64,000 nucleotides of DNA from Nocardioides sp. S5 (GCF_017310035.1 NZ_CP022296.1:1922001-1986000), one strand, 5' to 3'; shown: positions 18,527 through 30,093, counted from the first letter of the stretch. The notes: generated by a model from the sequence alone, not told the origin. Program-made: numbers and translations.

Positions 18527-19616
18527 CCTGCCGCAGCGCCGTCCCGGCTGCCAGCTCGTCCATCGCGAGGTTGATGTCGTCGAGACCGATGCGGGAGGAG
18601 ACGAGGGCGTCGACGGGGAGTCGTCCCTCGCGCCACCACTGGGCGAAGACCGGGATGTCGCGCGACGGCACCGCGGAGCCGAGGTAGCTGCCCATCACGG
18701 TGCGGGCCTCCGCGACGAGCTGGAGGGGCGAGATGCTCGCCAGCGCGTCGGGCGGGGGCAGCCCGACGGTGACCGTGCGCCCGCCGGGAGCGGTCGCGGC
18801 GAGGGCGGCCTCGAAGGCACGCGCGTTGCCGGCCGCCTCGACCACGACGTCGCACCGCGTGCCCGTCGACGCCAGCTCGGCCGGGTCGAGCGCGGAGGTC
18901 GCCCCGAGCTCGAGGGCCCGCTCGCGCTTGGCCGCGACGCCGTCGACGGCGACCACGTCGCCCGCACCGAGGGCCACGGCGGTGAGCAGGGCGGCCATCC
19001 CGACGCCGCCCAGGCCCACGACCATCACGCTCTGGCCGGGCTCGGGGGGAGCGGCGTTGACCAGCGCGCCGCCGCCGGTCAGCACCGCGCAGCCCAGCAC
19101 GGCGGCCACGTCGGCCGGCACGTCGTCGTCCACGGCCACCACCGAGCGGGCGTCGACCACCGCGTGGGTGGCGAAGGCCGAGACGCCGAGGTGGTGGTGG
19201 ACCGGTACGCCGTGGCGGCTGAGCCGACGCCCGCCGCCGAGCAGCTCGCCCGCGGCGTTGCTGGCCGACCCCGGTCCGCACGGCATCCGACCGCCGGTGG
19301 CACACCCGGCGCACTCGCCGCAGCGCGGGAGGAACGTCATCACCACCTGCTGGCCGACGGCGAGGTCGCCGACGCAGGGGCCGAGCATCGTCACCCGCCC
19401 GCTCGCCTCGTGGCCCAGCAGCATCGGGACCGGCCGGGCACGGTTGCCGTCGACGACCGACAGGTCGGAGTGGCACACGCCGGCCGCGGCGATCTCGACG
19501 AGGACCTCACCCGGCCCGGGCGGGTCCAGCTCGAGCGTGCCGACCGTCAGCGGCCGCGTCCGCGACCACGGGCCGGGCCGTCCCAGCTCCTCGAGCACTG
19601 CTCCGGTGATCTGCAC
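18513..19616 (-). CDS. Zinc-dependent alcohol dehydrogenase (MDR family)
   Basis: 367-residue NAD(P)-dependent alcohol/formaldehyde-type dehydrogenase. The catalytic-zinc ligands are in AAGVCHSDLSVVDG (Cys) and LLGHEASGRV (His-Glu). The structural-zinc lobe shows the four-Cys pattern starting at RCGECAGCATGGRMPC. The Rossmann motif is MVVGLGGVGMAALLTAV, with the Asp of VVAVDGVAAKRERALELGA favouring NAD over NADP. It resembles class III-like actinobacterial dehydrogenases; the exact alcohol is unknown. The GTG start at 19616 lies one base after the prfC stop codon, so translation is probably coupled to prfC. The 3' end overlaps the convergent DUF4389 gene by 14 nt. Confidence 0.88.
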   Translation of the reverse strand: MQITGAVLEELGRPGPWSRTRPLTVGTLELDPPGPGEVLVEIAAAGVCHSDLSVVDGNRARPVPMLLGHEASGRVTMLGPCVGDLAVGQQVVMTFLPRCGECAGCATGGRMPCGPGSASNAAGELLGGGRRLSRHGVPVHHHLGVSAFATHAVVDARSVVAVDDDVPADVAAVLGCAVLTGGGALVNAAPPEPGQSVMVVGLGGVGMAALLTAVALGAGDVVAVDGVAAKRERALELGATSALDPAELASTGTRCDVVVEAAGNARAFEAALAATAPGGRTVTVGLPPPDALASISPLQLVAEARTVMGSYLGSAVPSRDIPVFAQWWREGRLPVDALVSSRIGLDDINLAMDELAAGTALRQVIEF

Positions 19617-19617
19617 G

Positions 19618-21183
19618 TCAGCTCCCGCCCGCCGGTAGGGCCTCGAGCATCAGCTCGGGGTTGTCGCGCGCGGTGACCATCGCGCGCCACTGGTCGACGA
19701 AGAGCGCCAGACGGGTGCCGTCGCTGCGCTCGAGCACCTCCACGCCGCGCATGCCCGCGAGCGCCGCGGCGCCGGCGGCATCGGTGCGCCGGGCGACCTG
19801 GTAGTCGAGCCGCGAGAGGCGGACGGGGGAGTTGAACTCGTTGGTCATCCGGTCCTCGACGACCTCGAACTGCATCGGGCCGACCGCGGCCAGGACCGGG
19901 TTCTGGTCGCCGCGCAGGTCCGAGCGCAGGACCTGCACCACGCCCTCCTGGTCCAGCTGCTCGATGCCGCGGCGGAACTGCTTGTAGCGGCCGATGTCGC
20001 CCGCGCTGGCGGTCACGAAGTGCTCCGGGGCGAAGCTCGGCACGGGCGGGTACTCGATCGGGTCGCCGACGTAGACGGTGTCGCCGACGCGCAGCGACTG
20101 GGCGTTGACGAAGCCGATGATGTCGCCGGGCTCGGCCGTCTCGACCGACTGGGTGTCGCGGCCGAAGACCGACTGGGCGAACTTCGTGGCGAAGGGCCGG
20201 CCGGTGGAGGCGTGGGTGACGACCATGCCGCGCTCGAACTCGCCCGACACCACGCGGGCGTAGGCGAGGCGGTCGCGGTGGGCGTTGTTCATGCCCGACT
20301 GCACCTTGAAGACGAAGGCGCTGAAGTCGTCCTCGACCTTGCGCACCGAGCCGTCGACGCCCTCAGTGGGGCTGGGGTCCGGCGCGATGTCGAGCAGCAG
20401 GTCGAGCAGCTGCGCGACGCCGAAGTTCTGCAGGGCGGAGGCGAACATGACGGGCGTGGTCTCGCCGGCGAGGAAGCGGTCCTGGTCGTGGTCGGCCTCG
20501 TCGAGGGTGAGCAGCTCGTGCTCCTCGACGGCGTCGGCCCACAGCGGCGCGTCGTCCACGTCCACCTCGTCGGACGCCATCCGCCGCTCGGGGGCCCGGG
20601 TCGCACCGCCGGCGGTGCGGGTGTACTTCACGAACTCGCCCGTACGCCGGTCCAGCACGCCGCGGAAGTCGCCGGCCTCGCCGACCGGCCAGGTCAGCGG
20701 CGTGGGCCGCAGGCCGATCTTCTGCTGGATGAGGTCCATCAGCTCCAGGGCGGACAGGCCGGGCCGGTCCCACTTGTTGATGACCGTCATGACGGGGATG
20801 CCGCGCAGCGCGCAGACCTTGAAGAGCTTGAGCGTCTGCGGCTCGAGTCCCTTTCCGGCGTCGACCAGCATCACGGCGGAGTCGACGGCGGAGAGCACCC
20901 GGTAGGTGTCCTCGGAGAAGTCGCTGTGGCCCGGGGTGTCGACGAGGTTGATGACGTGGTCGCGGTAGACGAACTGCAGCGCCGCGGACGTGATCGAGAT
21001 GCCGCGTGCCTTCTCCATCGCCATCCAGTCCGACACCGTCGCGCGCCGGTCGCCCTTGCCGTGGACGGCTCCCGCCTCGGTGATCACCCGCGCGTGCAGG
21101 GCGAGCGCCTCGGTGAGGGTCGACTTGCCGGCGTCGGGGTGGCTGATGACGGCGAACGTACGGCGGGGGCGGGTGTCGGGCAC
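19618..21183 (-). CDS. prfC: Peptide chain release factor 3
   Basis: 521-residue translational GTPase RF3, which recycles RF1/RF2 from the ribosome after peptide release. The G1 motif SHPDAGKST is at 14-22, the switch I region holds RGISITSAALQF, G3 is DTPGHSDF, G4 NKWDRP. Domain 2 carries FVFKVQSGMNNAHRDRLAYARVVSGEFERGM and the C-terminal domain carries GPMQFEVVEDRMTNEFN. Length matches the family (about 525-530). Start ATG at 21183. The downstream dehydrogenase begins 1 nt after its stop. Not all Actinobacteria carry RF3, so its presence is a mild lineage marker. Confidence 0.95.
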   Translation of the reverse strand: MPDTRPRRTFAVISHPDAGKSTLTEALALHARVITEAGAVHGKGDRRATVSDWMAMEKARGISITSAALQFVYRDHVINLVDTPGHSDFSEDTYRVLSAVDSAVMLVDAGKGLEPQTLKLFKVCALRGIPVMTVINKWDRPGLSALELMDLIQQKIGLRPTPLTWPVGEAGDFRGVLDRRTGEFVKYTRTAGGATRAPERRMASDEVDVDDAPLWADAVEEHELLTLDEADHDQDRFLAGETTPVMFASALQNFGVAQLLDLLLDIAPDPSPTEGVDGSVRKVEDDFSAFVFKVQSGMNNAHRDRLAYARVVSGEFERGMVVTHASTGRPFATKFAQSVFGRDTQSVETAEPGDIIGFVNAQSLRVGDTVYVGDPIEYPPVPSFAPEHFVTASAGDIGRYKQFRRGIEQLDQEGVVQVLRSDLRGDQNPVLAAVGPMQFEVVEDRMTNEFNSPVRLSRLDYQVARRTDAAGAAALAGMRGVEVLERSDGTRLALFVDQWRAMVTARDNPELMLEALPAGGS

Positions 21184-21233
21184 CGGCAGAATCTACCGCC
21201 GCGAGCGCCGAGCGTCGCTTTCGCCGGCCCCGC

Positions 21234-22697
21234 TCAGGTGCCGCAGAAGGTGCGGTAGGCGCCGAACGACTCGGGCGCCGGCTCGGCGTAGCGCTCGAGG
21301 CCGGGGCGCTCGTCGTACGGTGCGGAGACGACGTCGACCAGCCGTTCGAACGGCGCCAGGTCGCCGCCTGTCGCGGCGACGAGGGCCTCCTCGACCAGGT
21401 GGTTGCGGGGCACGTGGACGGGGTTGGTGCGGTCCATCACGGTGGCGTCCGGACCGAGCGCGCGCCAGAGACCCACCCAGGCGTCGACACCGGCCAGGTC
21501 GAGGAACAGGCTGCGCGCGGGCTCCGCGTCGCCGCGGGCGGCGGCGCCGAGGCGACGGAACAGCAGGGTGTGGTCGACGTGGTCGGTCCGCATGAGCTCC
21601 AGCAGGTCGTTGGCCAGCGTCGCGACGGTGTCGTCGGGGACGGAGGCGGCGAGGCCGAGCTTGTCGCGCATGCCCCGCGTCCAGGCGGCGGAGTAGAGCG
21701 AGCGGAAGCGGCCCAGCGAGGCGGTCGCGATCGCCACCGCCTCGTCCTGCTCGTCGGCCAGGAGCGGCAGGAGGGACTCGGCGAAGCGGGCGAGGTTCCA
21801 CTCCGCGACGACCGGCTGCTGGCCGAAGGCGTAGCGCCCGGCGGTGTCGATCGAGCTGAAGACCGTCGCGGGGTCGAAGGCGTCGACGAAGGCGCAGGGG
21901 CCGTAGTCGATGGTCTCGCCGGAGATGGTCACGTTGTCGGTGTTCATCACGCCGTGGACGAACCCGACCAGCATCCAGCGCGCCACGAGCTCGGCCTGGG
22001 CGGCCATGACGGACTCGAAGAGGGTGAGGTGGGGCTGCTCGGCCTCCGCGGCCTCGGGGTGGTGGCGGGCGATGGCGTGGTCGGCGAGGCGGCGCAGGAG
22101 GTCGACGTCGCCGGACGCGGCGGCGTACTGGAAGCTGCCGACGCGCAGGTGGCTGCTCGCGACCCGGGCCAGCACCGCGCCGGGCAGCAGGACCTCGCGC
22201 TCGACCTGCGCGCCGGTGGCGACGACGCCGAGGGAGCGGGTGGTCGGGATGCCGAGGGCGTGCATCGCCACGCTCATCACGTGCTCGCGCAGCATCGGCC
22301 CGACCGCGGCGAGCCCGTCGCCGCCGCGGGAGAAGGGCGTGCGGCCCGAGCCCTTGAGGTGCAGGTCGCGCAGCCGTCCGGAGGTGTCGGTGAGCTCGCC
22401 CAGCAGCAGTGCGCGGCCGTCGCCGAGGCGGGGCGACCAGCCGCCGAACTGGTGCCCGGCGTAGCCCTGCGCCACAGGCGCGGCGCCGTCCGGGAGCCGG
22501 TTGCCGGTGAGCAGGCCGAGGCCGTCGGGCCCGCGGAGCCAGGCCGGGTCGAGCCCGAGATCTGCGGCCAGGGACTCGTCGAGGGCGAGCAGCTGCGGCT
22601 CGGCCACCTCGCGAGCCTGCCACGCAAGCGCCAGCTCGGGCAGCTCGTCGGCGAAGCGGTGGTCGAGGGCGAGTGTCGCCGACTCTGTCGTGGTCAC
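21234..22697 (-). CDS. selO: SelO family protein adenylyltransferase (YdiU)
   Basis: 487-residue pseudokinase that AMPylates protein Ser/Thr/Tyr residues (SelO/Fmp40 family; redox-stress role known for E. coli and yeast members). Key segments: [26 protein letters not shown], the [19 protein letters not shown] loop with the nucleotide-binding Lys, [37 protein letters not shown] with the catalytic/Mg-binding Asn and Asp, and GRYAFGQQP. The C-terminus ends YRTFCGT, with the Cys that stands in for selenocysteine of animal SelO. GTG at 22697 overlaps the upstream MFS stop codon (GTGA). Longer readings upstream run through the MFS gene out of frame. Confidence 0.93.
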   Translation of the reverse strand: MTTTESATLALDHRFADELPELALAWQAREVAEPQLLALDESLAADLGLDPAWLRGPDGLGLLTGNRLPDGAAPVAQGYAGHQFGGWSPRLGDGRALLLGELTDTSGRLRDLHLKGSGRTPFSRGGDGLAAVGPMLREHVMSVAMHALGIPTTRSLGVVATGAQVEREVLLPGAVLARVASSHLRVGSFQYAAASGDVDLLRRLADHAIARHHPEAAEAEQPHLTLFESVMAAQAELVARWMLVGFVHGVMNTDNVTISGETIDYGPCAFVDAFDPATVFSSIDTAGRYAFGQQPVVAEWNLARFAESLLPLLADEQDEAVAIATASLGRFRSLYSAAWTRGMRDKLGLAASVPDDTVATLANDLLELMRTDHVDHTLLFRRLGAAARGDAEPARSLFLDLAGVDAWVGLWRALGPDATVMDRTNPVHVPRNHLVEEALVAATGGDLAPFERLVDVVSAPYDERPGLERYAEPAPESFGAYRTFCGT

Positions 22698-23980
22698 TTC
22701 CTCGACGATACGCCCGGGTCCGAGGCGCCCTGCAGCACCGGCTCCTCCGTCGGCGCCGGCGGCCGGTCCGCCTCGGCCGCGACGGTCGCCGTCCGCAGCC
22801 GCCGCTGCTGGCTCGTCATCAGGACCACCGCGAGCACGGTGGCGCCGACGGTCACGCCGAAGGCAGCCGTCGCGCCCGAGGCGTCGGCGAGCCGGCCCGC
22901 AAGGCTCGAGCCCAGGGCGTAGCCCAGGCCGGTGGCGCTGGCCAGCATCGTCATCGCCGCGCCCACCCGGGCCGGCGGGACGACGCGCTCGGCGAGGGAG
23001 AACACCGCGATCATGTAGGGAGCGACGGCGACGCCGAGGAACAGGACGGTCACGGTGGCGGTGGCCAGCGAGCCCACCGCGAGCAGCGGCAGCGCCAGCA
23101 CGAGCAGCGCCCACGCGGCCACCAGGGCGCGGCGTTCGTGGCCGACCCGTTCCGGGAGGTACGCCGTCGCCAGCCCGGCGACCGCGCTGCCGACGCCGAG
23201 CGTGGCGTGCACCAGGCCGGCGACGCCCGGTGTCCCGGCGTCCGTGGCGAGCACCGTCGCGCCGGTCTGCGTCGCCCCGAAGAGCATGCCGATGGAGAGC
23301 TGGGCGCCGACGAGGACGGCGTACGCCGGGGTCACGAGCCGGCCCGTGCCGGCCGGGCGCTCCTGGGCGTGGGTGAGCCGGGCGGACGGGTCGAGCGCGA
23401 ACGCCGAGCCGAAGACCGCGAGCAGCGCCGCGGCGAGGAGGAGCGCACCCGAGGGGGAGACGGCTGCGACGGAGAGGCCGACCAGCGCCGGGCCGATCGC
23501 GAACGACGCCTCGTCCGCGGCTCCCTCGTAGGAGAACGCGGCGTCGACGAGCCGGCGCTGGTGCTTGCCGGCGGCGCGCGTCATCGGCCGCCACCGCACG
23601 CGGGCCAGCGGACCGACCTGGGGGAGCAGCAGGCCGGTCGCCGCGGCGGCCAGGACGACGGTGCCGTCGCCGGCGTCGTTGCCGACGGCCGTCACGAGCA
23701 GGACCAGTCCGGTGGCGCCGAGCAGGGACTGCGCGAGGACGACGGGTCGCTGGCCGAAGCGGTCCGCGAGCGTCCCGGCGACCGGGGCGCCGACCGCGTT
23801 GGCGACCGCGAGCGCACCGGCGCTGAGGCCGCCGAGGCCGTAGCTGCCGGACGCGGTGGAGACCAGGAGCAGGGTGCCGAGCTGGCTCATCGCCAGCGGA
23901 AGGCGGCCGACGAAGGCGACGAGCACGTAGGTCGGGCCGGCGACCTGGAGGAGTCGGCGGTAGGAGGCGAGAGGTGTCAC
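22694..23980 (-). CDS. MFS transporter
   Basis: 428-residue major facilitator with about 12 hydrophobic segments. The MFS signature after TM2 is present ([13 protein letters not shown]), and a long cytoplasmic loop lies mid-protein ([15 protein letters not shown]). Drug/metabolite efflux of the DHA1/YbfB type is likely, substrate unknown. GTG at 23980 was chosen because AAGGA lies 5 nt upstream; an in-frame TTG at 24028 would add 16 residues. The Shine-Dalgarno sequence is inside a hairpin (see 23985-24032). selO is translationally coupled downstream. Confidence 0.85.
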   Translation of the reverse strand: MTPLASYRRLLQVAGPTYVLVAFVGRLPLAMSQLGTLLLVSTASGSYGLGGLSAGALAVANAVGAPVAGTLADRFGQRPVVLAQSLLGATGLVLLVTAVGNDAGDGTVVLAAAATGLLLPQVGPLARVRWRPMTRAAGKHQRRLVDAAFSYEGAADEASFAIGPALVGLSVAAVSPSGALLLAAALLAVFGSAFALDPSARLTHAQERPAGTGRLVTPAYAVLVGAQLSIGMLFGATQTGATVLATDAGTPGVAGLVHATLGVGSAVAGLATAYLPERVGHERRALVAAWALLVLALPLLAVGSLATATVTVLFLGVAVAPYMIAVFSLAERVVPPARVGAAMTMLASATGLGYALGSSLAGRLADASGATAAFGVTVGATVLAVVLMTSQQRRLRTATVAAEADRPPAPTEEPVLQGASDPGVSSRK

Positions 23981-23984
23981 AGGG

Positions 23985-24032
23985 GTCCTTGAGGGTGCGT
24001 CGGAACGACGCGCCGAACCCACCTCCAAGGAC
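23985..24032 (-). promoter_or_regulatory. Leader hairpin that would mask the MFS ribosome-binding site
   Basis: Read on the minus strand, GTCCTTG (24032-24026) pairs with CAAGGAC (23991-23985), the latter containing the AAGGA ribosome-binding site. Inside are GGGT/ACCC and GCGTC/GACGC stems, the latter closing a 5-nt loop. A TTG in frame with the transporter opens at 24028, inside the 5' arm. The layout resembles translational attenuators of resistance genes; the regulatory role is inference. Confidence 0.5.
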
Positions 24033-24186
24033 GCGTTGAACCCTCTGCTGGGACGAGTCTAGGGACCGGACGGGCCCCGCACGGAATCCGGCTGCGCCGC
24101 TCCACGGCCGAACGTCATGGCAGGTGGTCGTCCAGACAGCCAGGCGCCATGACGTCGCGCGGTGCCTGTTCCCCTGGCGGTCGGTC

Positions 24187-25830
<1,644 letters not shown>

Positions 25831-26049
25831 GGCGGAGAGCCTAGCGAGCAGCACCCCGATCTGTGTCCGTCGGGCCCGGCGCGCATCCAGCTGCTGCCGG
25901 TGCCGCCAGTGATGTCGCCAGGCCGGACGGACGCGAAGCGCGCACGACCCGACGTCGCCGAGGCATCGGCAGGAGCGTGCGAGGTGATGTTCGGCGACTA
26001 CCTGGCTCCGCCATCGACGACGGCAACACCCGCAGCCACCTGCGGGCCT

Positions 26050-26331
26050 TCAGGCGTCGATGTCGCTCGGGTGCGTGGCCAGCGGTGTGACGGTCATGTC
26101 CATGTAGGGGAACAGGGGCAGGCCGGACAACAAGTCGTGCAATGCGTCGTTGGACTCGACGTCGAAGACCGACACGTTGGCGTACTCACCGACGACCCGC
26201 CACAGGTGCGGCCAGCGCCCCGAGCGCTGCACCTCCTGCGCGTACGCCTTCTCGCGGGCGACCAGGTCGGCCCTGACCTCGGGGTCCAGGTCGTGCGGGA
26301 TCCGGACGTCCATCCGGACGTGGAACAGCAT
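26050..26331 (-). CDS. catC: Muconolactone Delta-isomerase
   Basis: 93-residue isomerase converting (+)-muconolactone to 3-oxoadipate enol-lactone in the catechol branch of the 3-oxoadipate pathway. The sequence is full length and typical: MLFHVRMDVRIPHDLDP, EKAYAQEVQRSGRWPHLWRVVGEYANVSVFDVESNDALHDLLSGLPLFPYMDMTVTPLA. Active-site Glu/Lys positions of the family fall in the EKAYAQELQ-like helix. It is the last gene of the lysR-catB-catA-catC run, 6 bp behind catA. The native enzyme is a decamer. Confidence 0.95.
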   Translation of the reverse strand: MLFHVRMDVRIPHDLDPEVRADLVAREKAYAQEVQRSGRWPHLWRVVGEYANVSVFDVESNDALHDLLSGLPLFPYMDMTVTPLATHPSDIDA

Positions 26332-26337
26332 CCGGCA

Positions 26338-27201
26338 TCAGCCCCTGGACGGGTCGAGCACGAAGCCGTAGTCGACGGACGCGGAGCCGTCGTCGAGCCG
26401 CTGCGGGTCGAGGATCAGCTCGGGCTTGACCGCCGAGGCGATGTCGTCGTCGTTGTGCTCGTCACCGGGGAAGTAGAGCTGGGCGGTGAGCAGCTCGTGG
26501 CCGGGTGCGGACACCTTGACGTGTAGATGTGCCGGACGCCAGGCGTGCCACCCCGCTGCTGCGATCAGCTTTCCGCAGGAGCCGTCGGTCGGGATCTGGT
26601 ACGGCGCGGGCTGCACCGTGTGGATCTCGAAGGCGCCGTCCTCGCCCGTGGTGAACGTGCCGCGCAGGTTCCACTCGGGGATGCCGGGCGCGAACTGGGA
26701 GTAGAAGCCGTCGGAGTCGGCGTGCCAGAGCTCGACCTTGGCGCCACCGAGGACGGAGCCGTCCGTGGAGGTGACCCGGCCCGACCAGGTCAGCGGGGTG
26801 CCGCCCTCGTCGTCGCGCATCGAGATGGTGCCGTGGGCGCCGTGCTCGGGAGCCTCCGGCACGTAGTAGGGGCCCTCGATGGAGCCCTTGTTGCCCTCGC
26901 GGTGCTCGGTGTTGACCTCCTCGACGACGTGCTCGAGCCACACGTCGAGGAACAGCGGCCACTCGCCGTCCTCGCCGACGTCGATCATCCACGCCTTGAG
27001 GGCGTTGAACTCGGCGTAGGTCATCTTGTGCTTGCGGACCGTGGCGTAGACCGCTTCCAGCACCTCGCGGGCCATGGCGTCGACCCGCTCGCACGGGACG
27101 TCCTTGACGGCGTCGTAGGGGGACTTGTCGGCGTGGAAGCGCTCGGTCGCGCTGGCGCCGGATGCCGCGGCGGTGGCGGTCTCGTTGACGGTGGTGCTCA
27201 T
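26338..27201 (-). CDS. catA: Catechol 1,2-dioxygenase
   Basis: 287-residue intradiol Fe(III) dioxygenase opening catechol to cis,cis-muconate. The N-terminal helical dimerisation/lipid-binding domain covers about 30-105. The conserved EGPYYVPEAPEHG follows at about 109-121. Probable iron ligands are Y167 (DGFYSQF), Y201 (PAPYQIPTDG), H225 and H227 (WRPAHLHVK). Length matches family members (about 280-310). Start ATG at 27201, with AAGGAGAA upstream. It lies 63 bp behind catB and just ahead of catC, giving the order catB-catA-catC within the operon. Confidence 0.96.
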   Translation of the reverse strand: MSTTVNETATAAASGASATERFHADKSPYDAVKDVPCERVDAMAREVLEAVYATVRKHKMTYAEFNALKAWMIDVGEDGEWPLFLDVWLEHVVEEVNTEHREGNKGSIEGPYYVPEAPEHGAHGTISMRDDEGGTPLTWSGRVTSTDGSVLGGAKVELWHADSDGFYSQFAPGIPEWNLRGTFTTGEDGAFEIHTVQPAPYQIPTDGSCGKLIAAAGWHAWRPAHLHVKVSAPGHELLTAQLYFPGDEHNDDDIASAVKPELILDPQRLDDGSASVDYGFVLDPSRG

Positions 27202-27264
27202 GAGGTTCTCCTTGGTGGGGCGTGGGGATGGCGGGACGGGGTGGGGCGGTGCGTGAGGTGCTGG

Positions 27265-28365
27265 TCAGTCCTGGCGGTAGCGGGCGAGCTTGTCGGGGTC
27301 GATCTCGACGCCCAGGCCGGCACCGGGACGGATGGTGAGAGCTCCGTCGCGGATGTCGAGCGGCTCGGTGAGGAGGTCGTCGGTCATGTCGAGGAAGTTG
27401 GACAGCTCGCCGGCACGGCGCGAGGTCAGCTCGTACGCCGCTCCGAACGCGACCGTGCACATCGAGCCGAGCTGGCCGTCGATCTGGTTGCCCATGACGA
27501 CCTCCAGCCCGAGTCCCTCGGCGAGGTGGTGCACCCGTGCGCTCTGGGTGAACCCCGTGCGCGACGTCTTGATGCTGACGGCGGTGGCCGAACCACCGAG
27601 GACCTCGCGGGTCACGTCGGCGGCGGTCGGCACCGACTCGTCGGCGATGAACGGCACGTCGAGCTGCTGGACGAGCCAACGGCGGCCCAGCACGTCGTCT
27701 GCGGGACACAGCTCCTCGGCGAACGTGAGGCCGAGGTCGGCCATCTCCTTCATCGCCCGGGCCGACTCCGAGGCCGACCAGCCCCGGTTGCCGTCGACAT
27801 AGAGCTCCACGTCGTCACCGAGCCCCTCGCGCAGGGCGCGCACGACCGCTGTGTCGAGGGTGTGCGGACGCCGACCGACCTTCACCTTGAACGTCGTGAT
27901 GCCGTAGGTGTCGCGGATCCGCTCGGCCTCGGTCACCATCGCGCCGGGGGAGTCGAAGCCGAGCATGTGGGAGACGCGCATCCGGTCGGTGTAGCCGCCC
28001 AGCAGGTCGGTCACCTGGAGGCCCAGGGTCTTGCCCAGTGCGTCCCAGATCGCCATGTCGACGGCGGCTTTCGCGACGGGGTTGGCGATGGTGCGGGACA
28101 GCCGGGCCTGCACCTGCTCCCGCTCCAGCAGCCCGAGCCCGACCACGGCCGGCGCGAACAGCGAGTCGATGACCGCGACCACGCTGGCCTGGGTCTCGCC
28201 GTAGGTGAAGGGTCGGGGCGGAGCGTCGGCGATGCCGACGACACCGTCGTCGGTGTGGACCCGCACGAGCACGTGCTGGGCGACGTGCACCTCGCCGCTC
28301 GCGAACTTCAGCGGCTTGGAGTAGGGGATGGCGTACGGGATCGCCTCGATGGCGGTGATCTTCAT
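27265..28365 (-). CDS. catB: Muconate cycloisomerase
   Basis: 366-residue enolase-superfamily (MLE subgroup) enzyme converting cis,cis-muconate to (+)-muconolactone. The catalytic lysine motif is TFKVKVG, metal ligands are in ELYVDGNRGWS (Asp), FAEELCPADD (Glu) and FIADESVPT (Asp), and the second lysine is in VSIKTSRTG. The N-terminal capping domain begins MKITAIEAIPYAIPY. The ATG at 28365 overlaps the stop codon of the upstream LysR gene (ATGA), so a much longer frame continuing upstream can be discarded. It feeds CatC. Confidence 0.95.
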   Translation of the reverse strand: MKITAIEAIPYAIPYSKPLKFASGEVHVAQHVLVRVHTDDGVVGIADAPPRPFTYGETQASVVAVIDSLFAPAVVGLGLLEREQVQARLSRTIANPVAKAAVDMAIWDALGKTLGLQVTDLLGGYTDRMRVSHMLGFDSPGAMVTEAERIRDTYGITTFKVKVGRRPHTLDTAVVRALREGLGDDVELYVDGNRGWSASESARAMKEMADLGLTFAEELCPADDVLGRRWLVQQLDVPFIADESVPTAADVTREVLGGSATAVSIKTSRTGFTQSARVHHLAEGLGLEVVMGNQIDGQLGSMCTVAFGAAYELTSRRAGELSNFLDMTDDLLTEPLDIRDGALTIRPGAGLGVEIDPDKLARYRQD

Positions 28366-29297
28366 CGGGCGACCTCTTCGGGCTCGGCGGCGGTGGTGGG
28401 GAGGGGGGTGTCGGCGAAGATCCCGTTGGCCTCGAGGCAGTCGAGGACGGCGCGCACGACGGGGGACCCGGCGTCGGCGCGCCAGGCGCAGGCGAGCTCG
28501 ACCGGCGCGCTGCCCGCGACGTCGCGGAAGGCGACGCCGGCCAGGGGCGCCGCCCGCACGGACGAGGGCACGAGGGCGACCCCGAGGCCGGCCGCGACCA
28601 ACGCCAGCAGCGCGGCCGTGCCGGGAGCCGCGTGCTCCCTGCGGGGAGCGAAGCCAGCTTCGGCGCAGCTGCGCACGACGGCCTCGTTCACCGCGGAGTG
28701 GGCGTCGGAGAAGAGGATGAAGTCCTCGTGACGGAGGTCGGCCACCTCCACGACCTCCTGCCCGGCGAGTGCGTGGTCGGCGGGCGCGGCGAGGACGAGC
28801 GACTCGATCTCGACGGTGCGCAGGGTGAGCCCCTCGCCCTCTGACGTCGGCGGCCGCAGGACCCCGATGTCGAGGCTGCCGTCGAGGAGCCGGTCGGTCT
28901 GTGTCGGGGTGAGGAGGTCGGCGTGGATCTCCAGCGCGACTCCGGGCAGGTCCCGCTTCACGACCCGGGCGATGCGGGGGAGCTGGGTGAAGGCAGCGGT
29001 GCCGGTGAAGCCGATGCGCACGAGCCCGCGCTGGCCCTCCGCGATCCGCCGCACACCGCGCACGCTGTCCTCGACGGCAGTCAGGATGCGGGTGGCCTCG
29101 CCGTGCAGGAACTCGCCCGCCGGGGTCAGGCTGACGTGGCGCGTGGTGCGGACGAAGAGTGGCGTCCCGAGCTCCTTCTCCAGCTGGCGGACGGCCTGGG
29201 ACAGGGCGGGCTGGACGAGGTGCAGCTGCTCGGCGGCCCGCCCGAAGTGGCGCGTCTCGGCCACGGCGGCGAAGTAGCGCAGGTGCCGCAGCTCCAT
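28362..29297 (-). CDS. catR: LysR-family regulator heading the catBAC operon
   Basis: 311-residue LysR-type activator. The N-terminal winged helix-turn-helix is MELRHLRYFAAVAETRHFGRAAEQLHLVQPALSQAVRQLEKELG, followed by an effector domain with LVRIGFTGTAAF and DRLLDGSLDIGVLRPP. It is the first gene of the same-strand lysR-catB-catA-catC run and overlaps catB by 4 nt, an arrangement different from the usual divergent catR. Muconate response is inferred from context. The ATG at 29297 has AGGAGG 6-9 nt upstream; an earlier in-frame start would add 20 residues without family similarity. A 12-bp palindrome at 29402-29413 is a candidate binding site. Confidence 0.88.
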   Translation of the reverse strand: MELRHLRYFAAVAETRHFGRAAEQLHLVQPALSQAVRQLEKELGTPLFVRTTRHVSLTPAGEFLHGEATRILTAVEDSVRGVRRIAEGQRGLVRIGFTGTAAFTQLPRIARVVKRDLPGVALEIHADLLTPTQTDRLLDGSLDIGVLRPPTSEGEGLTLRTVEIESLVLAAPADHALAGQEVVEVADLRHEDFILFSDAHSAVNEAVVRSCAEAGFAPRREHAAPGTAALLALVAAGLGVALVPSSVRAAPLAGVAFRDVAGSAPVELACAWRADAGSPVVRAVLDCLEANGIFADTPLPTTAAEPEEVAR

Positions 29298-29401
29298 CGC
29301 AGGCCTCCTGTCCTCGGGTCCGGGGTGTGTGGCGGGCGTCACGCCCGATGCACTCACGGTAGGTCCGGTGATTCATCGAGGACAAGGTCGGATTGACCGC
29401 G

Positions 29402-29413
29402 CATTGATCAATG
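29402..29413. promoter_or_regulatory. Perfect palindrome CATTGATCAATG upstream of catR, candidate LysR operator
   Basis: A 12-bp perfect palindrome lies about 105 bp upstream of the catR start, flanked by further symmetry (ATTCATC near 29371 and GATGAAT near 29419). LysR regulators bind T-N11-A-type dyads in such positions. No other feature explains it. Binding is inference. Confidence 0.45.
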
Positions 29414-29445
29414 TCAGTGATGAATGGGCTGCTGGCGCCAGAGCG

Positions 29446-30093
29446 TCAGGCAGCGGCCGCGCGCCGGTCGACCACCGGTGCGCCCGTCCGCTCGCTGATC
29501 TCGTCCACCGTGACCTCCGGCGCGAGCTCGACGAGCTCGAAGCCGTCGCCCGCGACGTCGAGGACCCCGAGGTCGGTGATCACCCGCGACACCACCCCTC
29601 GACCGGTGAGGGGCAGGTCGCACGCGGCCACCAGCTTGTCGGCGCCGCTGCGCGAGACGTGCTCCATCAGCACGATCACGCGGCGGGCGCCGCTGACGAG
29701 GTCCATCGCGCCGCCCATGCCCTTGACCATCGAGCCGGGCACCATCCAGTTGGCGAGGTCGCCGGCCATCGACACCTGCATGCCACCCAGGACGGCGGTG
29801 TCGATGTGGCCGCCGCGGATCATCGCGAAGCTCAGCGAGGAGTCGAAGAAGGAGGCTCCGGGCAGCACGGTCACGGTCTGCTTGCCGGCGTTGATGAGGT
29901 CGGGGTCGACCTCGTCGTCGTAGGGGAAGGGGCCGACGCCGAGGATGCCGTTCTCCGCGTGCAGCGTCACGGTCGACCCGGCCGGCAGGTGGGCGGGGAT
30001 CATCGTGGGCAGGCCGATGCCGAGGTTGACGTACTCGCCCTCGTGCAGCTCCAGCGCGGCTCGCGCCGCCATCTCGTCTCGTGTCCAGCTCAT
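29446..30093 (-). CDS. catJ: 3-oxoadipate CoA-transferase subunit B
   Basis: 215-residue beta subunit of succinyl-CoA:3-oxoadipate CoA-transferase, which activates 3-oxoadipate to its CoA thioester. It holds the catalytic glutamate in [15 protein letters not shown], and family segments [40 protein letters not shown] and [22 protein letters not shown]. Length is typical (about 210-220). The ATG at 30093 overlaps the stop of the alpha-subunit gene by 4 nt, so equal synthesis is expected. Downstream is a 148-bp gap before catR. Confidence 0.94.
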   Translation of the reverse strand: MSWTRDEMAARAALELHEGEYVNLGIGLPTMIPAHLPAGSTVTLHAENGILGVGPFPYDDEVDPDLINAGKQTVTVLPGASFFDSSLSFAMIRGGHIDTAVLGGMQVSMAGDLANWMVPGSMVKGMGGAMDLVSGARRVIVLMEHVSRSGADKLVAACDLPLTGRGVVSRVITDLGVLDVAGDGFELVELAPEVTVDEISERTGAPVVDRRAAAA

